From an uncultured Pirellula sp. (lineage in GTDB: Bacteria > Planctomycetota > Planctomycetia > Pirellulales > Pirellulaceae), in the NCBI GenBank assembly GCA_903930765.1, contig CAIYZV010000260.1, forward strand, positions 1 through 64,000: a stretch of DNA of 64,000 nucleotides, given 5' to 3'. A model generated the notes under the pieces. The model made no database searches. It was given only the letters and a program-made list of their open reading frames with translations, and was not told the origin of the DNA. Positions 50,215 to 59,814 of this stretch are shown here, in pieces; positions within the stretch are counted from its first letter, which is position 1; each line of letters begins with the position of its first letter. Position numbers and translations under genes: made by a program.

Positions 50215-50244
50215 TTGACTCGAGAAAAGCGAAACCATTACATT
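50215..50244 (+). promoter_or_regulatory. Possible sigma70-type promoter for the DUF1559 gene
   Basis: TTGACT (50215-50220), 18 bp, TACATT (50239-50244); about 105 bp upstream of the ATG at 50351. Confidence 0.4.
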
Positions 50245-50350
50245 AGTTATGGGTTTGATTCTTTCGTAAGGGCTCTTTAAGGGGTCTTTAGCGACGGTTG
50301 TTTTTTAAAGTTTCATTTTCTCTTCATTCTTTTCTGGGAGTCTCCTTTCG

Positions 50351-51382
50351 ATGAGAAACAGATCTTCAATTCTGCGTGCGCGACGGGGGTTCACCCTAGT
50401 CGAGTTGTTAGTGGTTATCGCGATCATTGGTATTCTGGTGGGTTTGTTGTTGCCAGCGGTTCAAGCGGCCCGCGAGGCAGCACGACGTATGTCGTGCGGT
50501 AGCAACATCCGACAAGTGGCACTGGCGCTGATGAATTATGAAAGCGCTTACAAGCGATTTCCGATGGCCGTCAATTATGGAACGGGCCGTGGTCCAACGT
50601 ACGCTCACGCCTACAATCACACGTGGCTCGGATCGATTTTGCCACAGATGGAACAAGGCCCACTATTCAATCAAGTGAACTACGGTTTGCGCGTTTGGGG
50701 ACAGCCAATTGTTGGAACCAAGGTTGCCAACCTTTTGTGCCCATCGGATGCGAATACAGAGAAGGTGTATGCAGCGCATCAGATTGCACCGACAAGTTAT
50801 GCCGGTAGCCAAGGCTTCCACTGGTGGCCAGATGCTGGCGTCGGACCAGGCTGGGGTGGGCCAGCAATGGGTATAGCTAATGCGGGAGATTTGTCTGGGC
50901 TGTTTGCTCCAACCCGACAACACGGACAAAAAGATCTTACCGATGGTACTTCCACGACGATGGTTATTGCGGAAACGGACAGCGCTAATTTTGGTGGTGG
51001 GCCGTTCATGACGACCTCGACCGGCAAGCGACGCGCTCCTTTCAACGCAGGTGTATTTCGCGCGGCATTCGTCGGTTTCTCGCATGCTGGTTCGGGAACC
51101 AACGAAGGCGGAACCAATCGTGGCTGGGAAGTGGATGGCAGCGGATACAAAGCTGTAGGAACTTGGTTCCGACCAGCGCCTTACGCGTATGAGCCAACTT
51201 ACATTTGTGCGTGGGGTGTCAACACCGAATGGCCCGGAACCTCCAGCTTCCACGGTCCAATGATTCAAGCGGCCTATGCAGACGGTAGTACGAGTACCTT
51301 CAGTTCAAACGTGGATTACGGTGTATACTTGCGACTCAATGCGATCGCGGACAACAACATCACTGTTGACCCACGCGAATAG
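50351..51382 (+). CDS. DUF1559 domain protein with type II secretion/prepilin-like N-terminus
   Basis: RRGFTLVELLVVIAIIGILVGLLLPAVQAAREAARRMSCGSNIRQVALALMNYE. Confidence 0.96.
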   Translation: MRNRSSILRARRGFTLVELLVVIAIIGILVGLLLPAVQAAREAARRMSCGSNIRQVALALMNYESAYKRFPMAVNYGTGRGPTYAHAYNHTWLGSILPQMEQGPLFNQVNYGLRVWGQPIVGTKVANLLCPSDANTEKVYAAHQIAPTSYAGSQGFHWWPDAGVGPGWGGPAMGIANAGDLSGLFAPTRQHGQKDLTDGTSTTMVIAETDSANFGGGPFMTTSTGKRRAPFNAGVFRAAFVGFSHAGSGTNEGGTNRGWEVDGSGYKAVGTWFRPAPYAYEPTYICAWGVNTEWPGTSSFHGPMIQAAYADGSTSTFSSNVDYGVYLRLNAIADNNITVDPRE

Positions 51383-51428
51383 TCCCTGAGTCGAGATTAC
51401 CTCCCACCACGAGAAAGGTGTTTGTTCG

Positions 51429-51611
51429 ATGAAAAAGTATGTTTCTAGCATGTGCATGGTAGGACTTTTGATAGCCGTCGTTACAGGGTGTGCAGGAGAA
51501 GATCCTGCGAAGAAGCCTGGATTTGATGAAAAGGCATTCTCGGATCCAACCAACGTCAAGATGGGTGCCGAGGCTCCAGCGACGACGGCTAATCCTAGTC
51601 CGAACCCTTAG
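51429..51611 (+). CDS. Small lipoprotein
   Basis: 60 aa, MKKYVSSMCMVGLLIAVVTGCAGEDP lipobox; directly follows the DUF1559 gene. Confidence 0.75.
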   Translation: MKKYVSSMCMVGLLIAVVTGCAGEDPAKKPGFDEKAFSDPTNVKMGAEAPATTANPSPNP

Positions 51612-51711
51612 TGGTTTTGGGTGGATCTCAAAGCCCTCGACCTCAGGTCGTTGAGTTCGACGAAGCCCGATTCGTAACCGTTCATTCGAAACTGTCAAAT
51701 CGACAAAAATC

Positions 51712-51747
51712 AAAACTCCGCAGGGGAAACCTTGTGGAGTTTTTTTA
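51712..51747 (+). terminator. Rho-independent terminator after DUF1559/lipoprotein
   Basis: aaaactccgcagg ... ccttgtggagttttttt hairpin with T tract. Confidence 0.75.
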
Positions 51748-51787
51748 TGGCTTCAGCCTCCTCGAGCCAACGCCAAAGAGTTGATTT

Positions 51788-51897
51788 ACCACGGATACCA
51801 CGGATACCACGGATAGCGTTGATTTTAGATTGAGCAACACAAAGCCTTCTTCATCCGTGCCATCGGTGACATCCGTGCCATCGGTGACATCCGTGGT
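51788..51897. repeat. 9-bp-unit repeat cluster arranged as an inverted repeat
   Basis: Left arm accacggat x3 (51788-51814); right arm atccgtgcc/atcggtgac/atccgtgcc/atcggtgac/atccgtggt (51853-51897). Confidence 0.9.
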
Positions 51898-51990
51898 TCG
51901 ATCCGTATGCATCATTCGGCTCGATCCAACTGGAACGTACGAAGCCAAGCTGCATAGCGAGCGGCTACCCACTGCTTCGGCGGTAGAGCT

Positions 51991-53634
51991 TTATAAATAG
52001 GGTTTGATGAACGGTGCGGCGAGTCGGAGCCGCTGGAACTCGCGGAGGTCCTTCATCGGTACGTTGCTCTCGCGAGCTTCATGGCGCAAGAGATCTCCGA
52101 GACGGACTTCGGTCGCTTGCGATCGATGAAGCGAAATCGATTCGAGCAGTTCGGCTGCAACGGCGCGATCGCGAAGGAGCAATGCGACTTCGGAGCTGCG
52201 GGTTTCGGAGAGCACATCAAAATTGTAAGAACCGATCATCGCAATCTCGCCGTCGACCACCATCGACTTGGCATGCAACGTATCACGGCCTCGAAGTTCA
52301 TAGAGTTCTATCCCACCGCGTAGCAACGCGCGTCTCTGGTTTGCGTAACCCGCTTGGGCTGGGATTTGGTCGGTCGACTCCAAGGAATTGGTCAAGACCC
52401 GGACCCGAACCCCTCGCGCCTCCGCATCGATCAGCAATCCCTTTAGTTGATGGGTAATTGCAAAGTAAGGAGACTCGATCTCGATCGAGCATCGGGCGCG
52501 GCGTATTTCTGCGAGGAGTTGCGAGGAAATGGTTCCCGGTGCCTGCTTGGTGTTCTTCATGCAAATCGCATTGGCTCCACAGTCGCGGTTGCTGAAATCA
52601 TGGAGGAACTGTACGCATTCCGAGGGGACGCGATGGAGTTGCGATGAGGTTTGTGTCAGGCAGCTGTTCTTTGCCGCCAAGGGAGCGATCTCGCACGCCG
52701 CCAACCATTCGCTCGCCTCGAGTTTGGCTTGGCAACGAGGCATGGTGTTCCACTGCGGGTGGACTTGCTTCTCGACGACTTTGGATTTCTCCTCGCGCGT
52801 GAGGGTTGGCTGATGCGAGCGTGGATCCGACCATCGTGTTTGAAAGTAAGCTTCGGCATGCGACGCGACAATTCCGACGAGCATGATGTCTCGATCGATG
52901 CAAATGCGGGGGCTGATGCCGTAGTACTCGCTGGTTAGGTTACGACCGCCGGTCAAAAGGGTTTGCCCATCCACGATGACCAGTTTGTCGTGCAGTCGTT
53001 GTCGACCTAACTCCACGCGATAGCGGGTATCGGCGGGGAACTCGCGGATACAGACACCTCGTTCGATCAGCAGTTCCATCAACGCCTTGGGCATGTTGTT
53101 CGTCGCCAAATGCCCATCGCAAAGAAAGCGAACTCGGACGCCTCGATTCGCGGCCCGCACCAGCGAGGCTAGGAATTGGCCTGTGCACTCATCGTCGTGA
53201 ATTTCGTAGTAAGCGACATCAACAGAGGTGCGAGCCCCGTCGATGATCGCAATCCGCTTCGACAATCCGTCCACTTCGGAATGGAGGATACGGACTTCGT
53301 CACCCATCAATCTGCCAGGCAGAACCGCCGCGATGTCGGCCATCGCGGCGATGATCACGGCGATAGTTACCGGCCTCAGACTCGCTGCTCTTCGCAAGGT
53401 CGCTGCAATCGCAAAACTCCACGTCCTCGAATAGCATCGCGCGGCACAAGCGAAGGCTTGAGTGGTTTGGCGGTCTATTATGGTTTGACGGTCTATTGCG
53501 GTCTGACCTAGAGCAAACATTGCGAAACCGAGTTCGAAAGTCACACGGGAGAAACGGCCAAAGGGGATGCTGCCGACGATGGCCACGTTAGAGTGTGGCT
53601 TATGGCTAGAAGGCGGGTGCCCATCATCGAGCAA
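51991..53634 (-). CDS. Phospholipase D-like/cardiolipin synthase-like protein (start uncertain)
   Basis: Two HKD-type motifs: RLHDKLVIVDGQTLLTGGRNLTSEY and DTLHAKSMVVDGEIAMIGSYNFD. Confidence 0.88.
   Translation of the reverse strand: MLDDGHPPSSHKPHSNVAIVGSIPFGRFSRVTFELGFAMFALGQTAIDRQTIIDRQTTQAFACAARCYSRTWSFAIAATLRRAASLRPVTIAVIIAAMADIAAVLPGRLMGDEVRILHSEVDGLSKRIAIIDGARTSVDVAYYEIHDDECTGQFLASLVRAANRGVRVRFLCDGHLATNNMPKALMELLIERGVCIREFPADTRYRVELGRQRLHDKLVIVDGQTLLTGGRNLTSEYYGISPRICIDRDIMLVGIVASHAEAYFQTRWSDPRSHQPTLTREEKSKVVEKQVHPQWNTMPRCQAKLEASEWLAACEIAPLAAKNSCLTQTSSQLHRVPSECVQFLHDFSNRDCGANAICMKNTKQAPGTISSQLLAEIRRARCSIEIESPYFAITHQLKGLLIDAEARGVRVRVLTNSLESTDQIPAQAGYANQRRALLRGGIELYELRGRDTLHAKSMVVDGEIAMIGSYNFDVLSETRSSEVALLLRDRAVAAELLESISLHRSQATEVRLGDLLRHEARESNVPMKDLREFQRLRLAAPFIKPYL
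53464..53508 (-). repeat. 18-bp tandem repeat (about 2.5 copies) at the N-terminal end/5' region of the PLD-like ORF
   Basis: ggtttggcggtctattat / ggtttgacggtctattgc / ggtctgacc. Confidence 0.85.
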
Positions 53635-53781
53635 TTCCGGAGATGACTCGCGACCAGATTACGCAATCGCAACTCTTGTAGAATGTGTGCGTGCCACAAG
53701 GAAATGATTCAAGTCGGATGAGGATCGCACTGGGCAGAAAAGTCCGCCGTTTGCTGATTCGCGGGCAAACCGAAGTGACCC

Positions 53782-55143
53782 TTAGGCGGCTTTTGCAGAA
53801 GGGGTGTTCGGGGCGGGAGCAAGCCTTGCCCCCGGAAGGGAGAACGTCCCCGGTGAGTCTTCGAGGTGGCCGAGAATCCATCGAGCGGCTGCATCGGAAG
53901 CTCCTGGCTTGGCCACTTCTGCCGCCAGTTTTCGCAATGCATCCCGTTTGGCCGATCGGTACTCAGGTTCGTGGATCAACCGCGACATCTCGCTCGTTGC
54001 CCCTTCGATGCTCTTGCTGGCCGACTTGGAACGGAGCGAACCATGGGAGAGAAACTCAGGCATCAGAATCTCATCGGCGATCAAATTCGGAAGCGACATG
54101 CTCTTGCAATGCACGAGCAGTTTTCCGAGCGCGTAGGTCGTTTGACTGACATGATACATCACGACGGCAGGCTTGCCCCTCGCCATCACTTCGAGGGATA
54201 CCGAGCCGCTCTTCATCAAAGTGATGTCACTGAGCTCGAGAATCTCACTGGTCTTTCCAGCGAAGATGTGGATAGGTAATCGCAGGTCGGAGTTGCTCAA
54301 TTGGGAGCGACACCACAGAGCGTGCGAGTCTTTCAGAGTCGCCACCAAGAACTCAACTTCCGGGAACTGCTTGGAGAGATTGCGCAGGATCTGCAATTGC
54401 AATGGCCAAATGCGATGGACTTCATGATCGCGAGATCCGGGCAGCACGGCGACTTGCAATCGAGCCCCATCGCGCCAGCGAGCAACAAACCGAGTATCGA
54501 GAGGTGTTTGGACCACCGAGTCAAAAAATGGATGCCCAACATAGGTGGCTTGGACGCCATGCGATTCGAACCACTCTTTTTCAAACGGCAAATTGCACAG
54601 CACGTGGTCCACGTAGCGCCGCATCTTTTGAACGCGCCAACCACCCCAGGCCCACAACTGAGGTGGCAAGTAATAAAACACCGGCAACCCGTACTTCTTT
54701 GCCCGCTTGGCAATGTGCCAATTGAAGCCCGGGAAGTCGACCAGGACCACTCCGTCGACGTCGCCGCGCCGGAAGCAATCCTCGGCCATATCGGCAATCT
54801 TAAAGAACTGGCGCAATCGAGGTAAAACCTCGGTGATGCCCATCACCGCCATGCTCGTCAAATCGAAGTCCAAGTCCAATCCAGCTTGGATCATCCTCGC
54901 TCCGCCAAAGCCTCGAAACGTCGTGCTGGGGGAGAATTTTTGAAGGCAACGAATCAAGTTCGATGCGTGCAAATCGCCGCTCGGTTCACCGACGGAAAAA
55001 AACAGTCGCTGTCCCATGGAGTCTTCGATGCTATTCGAATCGGTCGTTGTCATGAAATTGACGACATAACTTCCTGTCGCTTGTCGTCTGTGCTCATTAT
55101 GATTTTTCGGCCAAACTCCACTTGTTGCCCTAGTACGAATCAT
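53782..55143 (-). CDS. lpxB: Lipid-A-disaccharide synthase
   Basis: RLFFSVGEPSGDLHASNLIRCL, FRGFGGARMIQAGLDL, YYLPPQLWAWGGWRVQKMRRYVDHVLCNLPFEKEWF, VLPGSRDHEV; likely start within the ORF (MGQRLFFSVGE). Confidence 0.95.
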   Translation of the reverse strand: MIRTRATSGVWPKNHNEHRRQATGSYVVNFMTTTDSNSIEDSMGQRLFFSVGEPSGDLHASNLIRCLQKFSPSTTFRGFGGARMIQAGLDLDFDLTSMAVMGITEVLPRLRQFFKIADMAEDCFRRGDVDGVVLVDFPGFNWHIAKRAKKYGLPVFYYLPPQLWAWGGWRVQKMRRYVDHVLCNLPFEKEWFESHGVQATYVGHPFFDSVVQTPLDTRFVARWRDGARLQVAVLPGSRDHEVHRIWPLQLQILRNLSKQFPEVEFLVATLKDSHALWCRSQLSNSDLRLPIHIFAGKTSEILELSDITLMKSGSVSLEVMARGKPAVVMYHVSQTTYALGKLLVHCKSMSLPNLIADEILMPEFLSHGSLRSKSASKSIEGATSEMSRLIHEPEYRSAKRDALRKLAAEVAKPGASDAAARWILGHLEDSPGTFSLPGARLAPAPNTPSAKAA

Positions 55144-55478
55144 GGGATATACGGGAAACTGCGTAGTTGAGGCAATACGAAGGTCTGAATGTAAGGCTTA
55201 GATCGGTCGGGTAAAGGGGGGCGGGTTTGGGGCCGTAAATCGAAAAGCGGCAAAGGGCGGTCTCTTGACGGTCTCTCGATTCTCTCGGAAATTTGCTAGC
55301 AATCGCATACGGTTTGAGCGCTGATTGCGAGAGAGAACGGAAATACAGAACCAAGACAGAGTCGATCGGACCGTAAGCTGCGGCTGGAGCAACTGCAACT
55401 GCGGCTGGAGCCGATCGAGCATACAATCCACATCGGTCAACATCGGTAGCGAGTCATCCTTAAAGAACGAGGTGTCCA

Positions 55479-56015
55479 GTGAGTGAATCCAAGGCAAAGA
55501 GTGACTCCGAGGGTGTCGATGCCGCAGCATCGGAGACTGCTAGCAAAGCGACACACACGATTCGTCGCGCGCATTTTGATGATCTAGAACCGATTCAAAG
55601 CTTGCTGCAACCGTTCATCGAGCAACGGAAGTTGCTTCGTCGGATGCGATCGGAGTTGACGCTTCTGATGGCCAATGGCTTTGTTGCAGAGATCGATGAC
55701 GAAGCTGCCGGGTCGGGGCAAAAGAAAATCGTCGGATTTGCCGCCGTGGAAATCTATTCCCGAAAACTTGGGGAGATCCAATGTTTGGCGGTCGCTGACG
55801 GGTACCAAGGTCGAGGCATTGGGAGCGATCTGGTTCGAGCCTGCGTCGACCGCGCGAAGGATAAGGGGATCCTCGAGGTGATGGCGATCAGCGCATCGGA
55901 TGCGTTCCTCCGCAAGCTCGGTTTCGATTATTCGCTCCCCGAGCAGAAGCGGGCACTGTTTTACCAATTGCATGCGCGCGACGATATCTTTCGCGATACG
56001 TTGGATGAGGAATAG
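55479..56015 (+). CDS. GNAT-family acetyltransferase (ArgA C-terminal domain-like)
   Basis: IRRAHFDDLEPIQSLLQPFIEQRKLLRR, EIQCLAVADGYQGRGIGSDLVRACVDRAK, FLRKLGFDY. Confidence 0.85.
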   Translation: MSESKAKSDSEGVDAAASETASKATHTIRRAHFDDLEPIQSLLQPFIEQRKLLRRMRSELTLLMANGFVAEIDDEAAGSGQKKIVGFAAVEIYSRKLGEIQCLAVADGYQGRGIGSDLVRACVDRAKDKGILEVMAISASDAFLRKLGFDYSLPEQKRALFYQLHARDDIFRDTLDEE

Positions 56016-56228
56016 CTTGCAGCACCCTGGCGGGTTCGGGAAACACCCGTTGGCAGGATGACGGGTCCGTTCCGGATCGCGGTTAGCCCTCTCATTCACG
56101 CAACGCCGATCGGTTATAACCAAAACTAGCTCGGTGCGCACCTTACAGCAATGGAATCGCGTTGGTCTGTTTTCGCGATCGGGGAAGAGTCGCAAGTCCT
56201 TTTTAGGGAATCCTTGGGGAGAATTTTC

Positions 56229-57062
56229 ATGATTACCATCCGTACGCGTGTGCTTGGCTCTTTGGTTGGAGCGATCTTTGGGTTGATCGTGGGGGAACAT
56301 TTGCTGGCACAAGACCAGCCGCCTGACCCTGCGAATATCCGTGGTTGGACCAATCGGATCGAGCGAGCGTTGATGGAAGGAAAAAGTGACGTTGCGCTTC
56401 AAGAGATCAACAAGGCGATCGAGCAAGCTCCCTTGCGAAGCCAGCTTTATTTGATTCGCGGCTCGTTGCTTTTTAGGAGTGGCAAGATTCAGGAGTCGTT
56501 GCCCGATTTCGACAAAGTGATCGAGCTGGATCCACCGCTCAAGCCGTACCTTTGGCAGCGAGGGATCGCGCTGTACTACGCGGAAAAGTACGAGGATGGG
56601 CTCGATCAATTTGTAGTGCATCGCGATGTCAATCCGAACGACGTGGAAAACGCGTTCTGGCATTTTCTTTGCGCGGTGAAGCTGAAGGGTGTTGCTGCGG
56701 CTCAGAAAGACGTATTGCTTTCGGGGCGGGATACACGCGTTCCGATGATGCAGGTCCAGGACATGATCCAGGGCAAGGCAACACCGGAAGCGGTGGTTGC
56801 CGCGGCTGAGCGAGGCCGCAAACTAGAGAAAGGAGACGACTACGATCGCTTCTACGGGTACTTGTACGTCGGCCTCTACTACGATGCGTTAGGCAATAAA
56901 GCCGAAGCGAAGAAGTGGATGGAGAAGTGTGTTGATCAACAGATCACCGGCTACATGGGGGATGTGGCCAAGGTTCATCTCGATTTGCTGAACAACGATG
57001 TGCAGGTCAAGGAGCAAAGCAGGGAGTCCAAGAGCGAGAGTGGCAAGCCTGAAAAGAAATAA
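56229..57062 (+). CDS. Exported TPR-repeat protein
   Basis: Signal-like MITIRTRVLGSLVGAIFGLIVGEHLLAQ; ALQEINKAIEQAPLRSQLYLIRGSLLFRSGKIQESLPDFDKVIELDP. Confidence 0.85.
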   Translation: MITIRTRVLGSLVGAIFGLIVGEHLLAQDQPPDPANIRGWTNRIERALMEGKSDVALQEINKAIEQAPLRSQLYLIRGSLLFRSGKIQESLPDFDKVIELDPPLKPYLWQRGIALYYAEKYEDGLDQFVVHRDVNPNDVENAFWHFLCAVKLKGVAAAQKDVLLSGRDTRVPMMQVQDMIQGKATPEAVVAAAERGRKLEKGDDYDRFYGYLYVGLYYDALGNKAEAKKWMEKCVDQQITGYMGDVAKVHLDLLNNDVQVKEQSRESKSESGKPEKK

Positions 57063-57086
57063 GCCGACCCAATTCGGATCGGCTTG
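57062..57086. terminator. Possible hairpin between convergent genes
   Basis: agccgaccc aattc ggatcggctt, one mismatch in the stem, short T tract. Confidence 0.35.
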
Positions 57087-57113
57087 TTGGAGGTCTCTTG
57101 CGAGGGCTGTCAG

Positions 57114-57305
57114 CTAGGCTCGGATGTCGATTCCACCGCCCGGGGTGATGTTAGCGACCTGTTGGATCAATTGAACCATCGCGTTCCCTTGGTCCTTTGC
57201 AACGTCCATCTGTTTGGACATCATCAACGTGGCCTTTTCCAAGGCGGCTTGTTGGCTCTGGCGGTCGATATCGATCATCTGTTGAGCGACTGCTGGTATT
57301 TGCAT
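57114..57305 (-). CDS. YjfB-like putative motility protein
   Basis: 63 aa; ALEKATLMMSKQMDVAKDQGNAMVQLIQQ...GGGIDIRA matches the YjfB pattern (K-x-MD-x-A...IDI). Confidence 0.65.
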   Translation of the reverse strand: MQIPAVAQQMIDIDRQSQQAALEKATLMMSKQMDVAKDQGNAMVQLIQQVANITPGGGIDIRA

Positions 57306-57359
57306 CTTGCACCTGCTATTGGATCTGCTTGAAAACGAACTTCATCAAGAAGCGATTGT

Positions 57360-57980
57360 CTAGAAAACACCATCGCCAAAACGGCGAGGTCCACGACCAC
57401 TCGAGTTGGGCTGAACACTTCCTTCGGGTTTCGCATCGAGGAAGTGAGGTCTTCCGATGGGGGAGCCTTCTGGGTTGGCCTGTGATTGGGTCGCTGGGAC
57501 TTGAGAGCTGGGCGATTCGCTCGCGCTGCTGCTCGTGGCATGGACGGGGGCGCTCGATGTGTCGAGGTATTCTTCATCATACCTGGAGACATAGCCGGGC
57601 TGCGTCGCGCGCTCGAGCTCCAGCGTGTACTCTCGAATGACCGCTTGTTGGATCATGTCTCGGCACGGTTGGTTGATCGGGTGGGCGATATCCGCGTACA
57701 GTTTGTTCGCTCCCCCTTCGACATCTCGCAAATCCTGAGGACCTCGCAATCGAGTACCGCATTGATTGCAGTAGTGGCTGCGAAGATGATTCTTGGACCC
57801 GCAACGCCCGCAGCGAGCGGACATCTTGCGACTGGGCATGGCGACAAAGGGCCCATTCGTCCCTTCGATGATCTTCAAATCTCGGATCACAAAACAATGG
57901 TCGAGTGTGATGGAGCAGAAAGCCCGGAGGCGATCTTCCGATTCCTCCATGAGCTTGATTCGAACCTCGGTGATTTCCAT
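57360..57980 (-). CDS. spoVG: SpoVG-family protein with C-terminal zinc ribbon and low-complexity extension
   Basis: [52 protein letters not shown] (SpoVG); [22 protein letters not shown] zinc ribbon. Confidence 0.92.
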   Translation of the reverse strand: MEITEVRIKLMEESEDRLRAFCSITLDHCFVIRDLKIIEGTNGPFVAMPSRKMSARCGRCGSKNHLRSHYCNQCGTRLRGPQDLRDVEGGANKLYADIAHPINQPCRDMIQQAVIREYTLELERATQPGYVSRYDEEYLDTSSAPVHATSSSASESPSSQVPATQSQANPEGSPIGRPHFLDAKPEGSVQPNSSGRGPRRFGDGVF

Positions 57981-58017
57981 GGCTTTCAGTGCACTCCCTT
58001 GGTGAGCTACGATCAAC

Positions 58018-59124
58018 TCATGAGCCTAAATTCAACCTTTCGGTCTGTGCCGGGATAGACGGGGACAACCAAGTCGAAGCCGTGTAGACCCGCATATCGC
58101 GAAACGAGCGTAACTCACTCGCTATCTTCTCGGCTTCTTCCGAGGTGCGGCACAAGCAAAATCTGGCTGATCCGCTACCACTGAGGCAATGGCCGAGAGG
58201 GTTGTAACGATCAAACCGGCTTGCCGTCCGTTCGATCCATTCGTTGGAACTAGCCGCAGGCTTCTCAAGGCAATTATACAACTCCGCACCGATGCCAACG
58301 GCATCCCCAGCAGAAAGAAAACTCATTAAAGAGTCGGGCGACCGCTTGCTCAGTTCCGAGCCAGGGGCGTTACAAGCTCGCTGATCCGTTTCCTTTAACT
58401 TGCGAAAAATCGCGCCGGTGTCACAGCCTTGTGGAGGATGCGCCAGGACAAACCAAAGTTTCAATTTGCTAGCGATAGGTTGGACACGTTCTCCGCGACC
58501 GCTGCACCGCGCGACGTAAGAGACGCCATTGTGCCCTTCGAGGAAGAAGTTCAAATCGCTGCCGAGTCGGCTTGCAACCTCACAAGCGATAGTGGGTTCC
58601 CAGCGGCCTGTCCAAAGAAGGGAACCAAGAACCAGGGCGGCTGCGGCATCGGCACTTCCGCCACCCAAGCCCGCTTGGGAGGGGATACGCTTGCGTAGCA
58701 GAACATCGGCCCCTTGGTCGATACCCAGGCATTGTCGGAGCGCTTCGAGTCCTTTGCAAACCAGATTCGTAGCGTCCGATGGGATTTTCCAAGCGTTATC
58801 TCCGGGCCAGGTAGATCCTTGTCCATCGAGCGAACCGTCCTGCAAGCGTTGCGTTTCTGAAAGATCCACCTGCAAACGTATTTCGGTATCCGGCCTCGGA
58901 TGGATCTCGAGATCGTCGCAGAGGGATACCGCCATCATGACCGTGTCGAGGTCGTGGTACCCATCAGGCCGTTTGCCGAGTACCTCGAGAAAGAGATTGA
59001 TTTTGCAGGGAACGCGAGCCCGCAACGAATAGGAGCCAGTGGAACGCTTGCTAGCATTCGATGAGTGTTCCACCGATGTTGATTGCTCCACTGCTACCGA
59101 TGGAGCCAGGCGTTCAATGATCAT
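58018..59124 (-). CDS. ispE: 4-diphosphocytidyl-2-C-methyl-D-erythritol kinase
   Basis: [44 protein letters not shown] (GHMP kinase), [12 protein letters not shown]. Confidence 0.95.
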   Translation of the reverse strand: MIIERLAPSVAVEQSTSVEHSSNASKRSTGSYSLRARVPCKINLFLEVLGKRPDGYHDLDTVMMAVSLCDDLEIHPRPDTEIRLQVDLSETQRLQDGSLDGQGSTWPGDNAWKIPSDATNLVCKGLEALRQCLGIDQGADVLLRKRIPSQAGLGGGSADAAAALVLGSLLWTGRWEPTIACEVASRLGSDLNFFLEGHNGVSYVARCSGRGERVQPIASKLKLWFVLAHPPQGCDTGAIFRKLKETDQRACNAPGSELSKRSPDSLMSFLSAGDAVGIGAELYNCLEKPAASSNEWIERTASRFDRYNPLGHCLSGSGSARFCLCRTSEEAEKIASELRSFRDMRVYTASTWLSPSIPAQTERLNLGS

Positions 59125-59130
59125 GTTTGA

Positions 59131-59183
59131 TTGCTTAGCTGCTTACTTTACGGCTGCTTAGGTTACTTCTGCTTACGTTACTG
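59131..59183 (-). repeat. Three copies (plus partial) of a 15-bp tandem repeat; one copy contains the rhodanese stop codon
   Basis: ctgcttactttacgg / ctgcttaggttactt / ctgcttacgttactg, partial ttgcttag. Confidence 0.9.
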
Positions 59184-59547
59184 CGGGGTATTGAGCTTCG
59201 CACCAGCCACGCCAGCCGCCGTCGACGCTGGTGACGTTGGTGTAGCCCATTTTTCCGAGATTGTCGGCGGCCATGGCCGATCGGAATCCGCCCCCGCACA
59301 GCAGGAACAGTTCGACCGATGGGTTGGGAAAGCGTTCTTCGATATCCCGTTCGATGATCCCTTTGCTTAAATGAATTGCGCCTGGGATGTGGCCAGCGGC
59401 GTATTCACTTTCCTCGCGGACATCGATCACGATGGGAGGATTTGCGGACTCCATCCGAGCTTTCAGGTCATGGATGGTGCATTCGCGCACGCGTGATCTC
59501 GCGTCGCTGACGATCTTGAGGAAGCCCGGGGAGTGGTGTTTTGCCAT
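59173..59547 (-). CDS. Rhodanese-like domain protein
   Basis: PIVIDVREESEYAAGHIPGAIHLSKGII; VELFLLCGGGFRSAMAADNLGKMGYTNVTSVDGG. Confidence 0.92.
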   Translation of the reverse strand: MAKHHSPGFLKIVSDARSRVRECTIHDLKARMESANPPIVIDVREESEYAAGHIPGAIHLSKGIIERDIEERFPNPSVELFLLCGGGFRSAMAADNLGKMGYTNVTSVDGGWRGWCEAQYPAVT

Positions 59548-59814
59548 GGTAATCTCGGGAAGGTAGCAAAGACCGAAAAGATCTTCGCGAGGGGGTGAAA
59601 CTAGTTCGTTAAAAATTCTCTCAATGCCTGCAGAGTCAACACATTCTACGCCGATAGATTTTTTGCGGGTGAGCTCTAGTTTTAGCCTACCTCGATTTTT
59701 TGACCTGCGGTGTGGACTCTTCGATGAGAAGGACGAGCATTGCGGGGCGGAGGTCGGGTCGCTGCTCGAATTGCTCGCATTTACGGAATTTACCTGGCAC
59801 TTGTGAGGAAGGCG

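Noticed and set aside
51745-51972. 75-aa ORF with TDVTDGTDVTDGTD and VVSVVSVV
   Set aside because: Encoded by the 9-bp inverted-repeat cluster; a repeat artefact rather than a credible protein
55584-56663. 359-aa - strand ORF
   Set aside because: Antisense to both the GNAT and TPR genes, which have clear domain motifs
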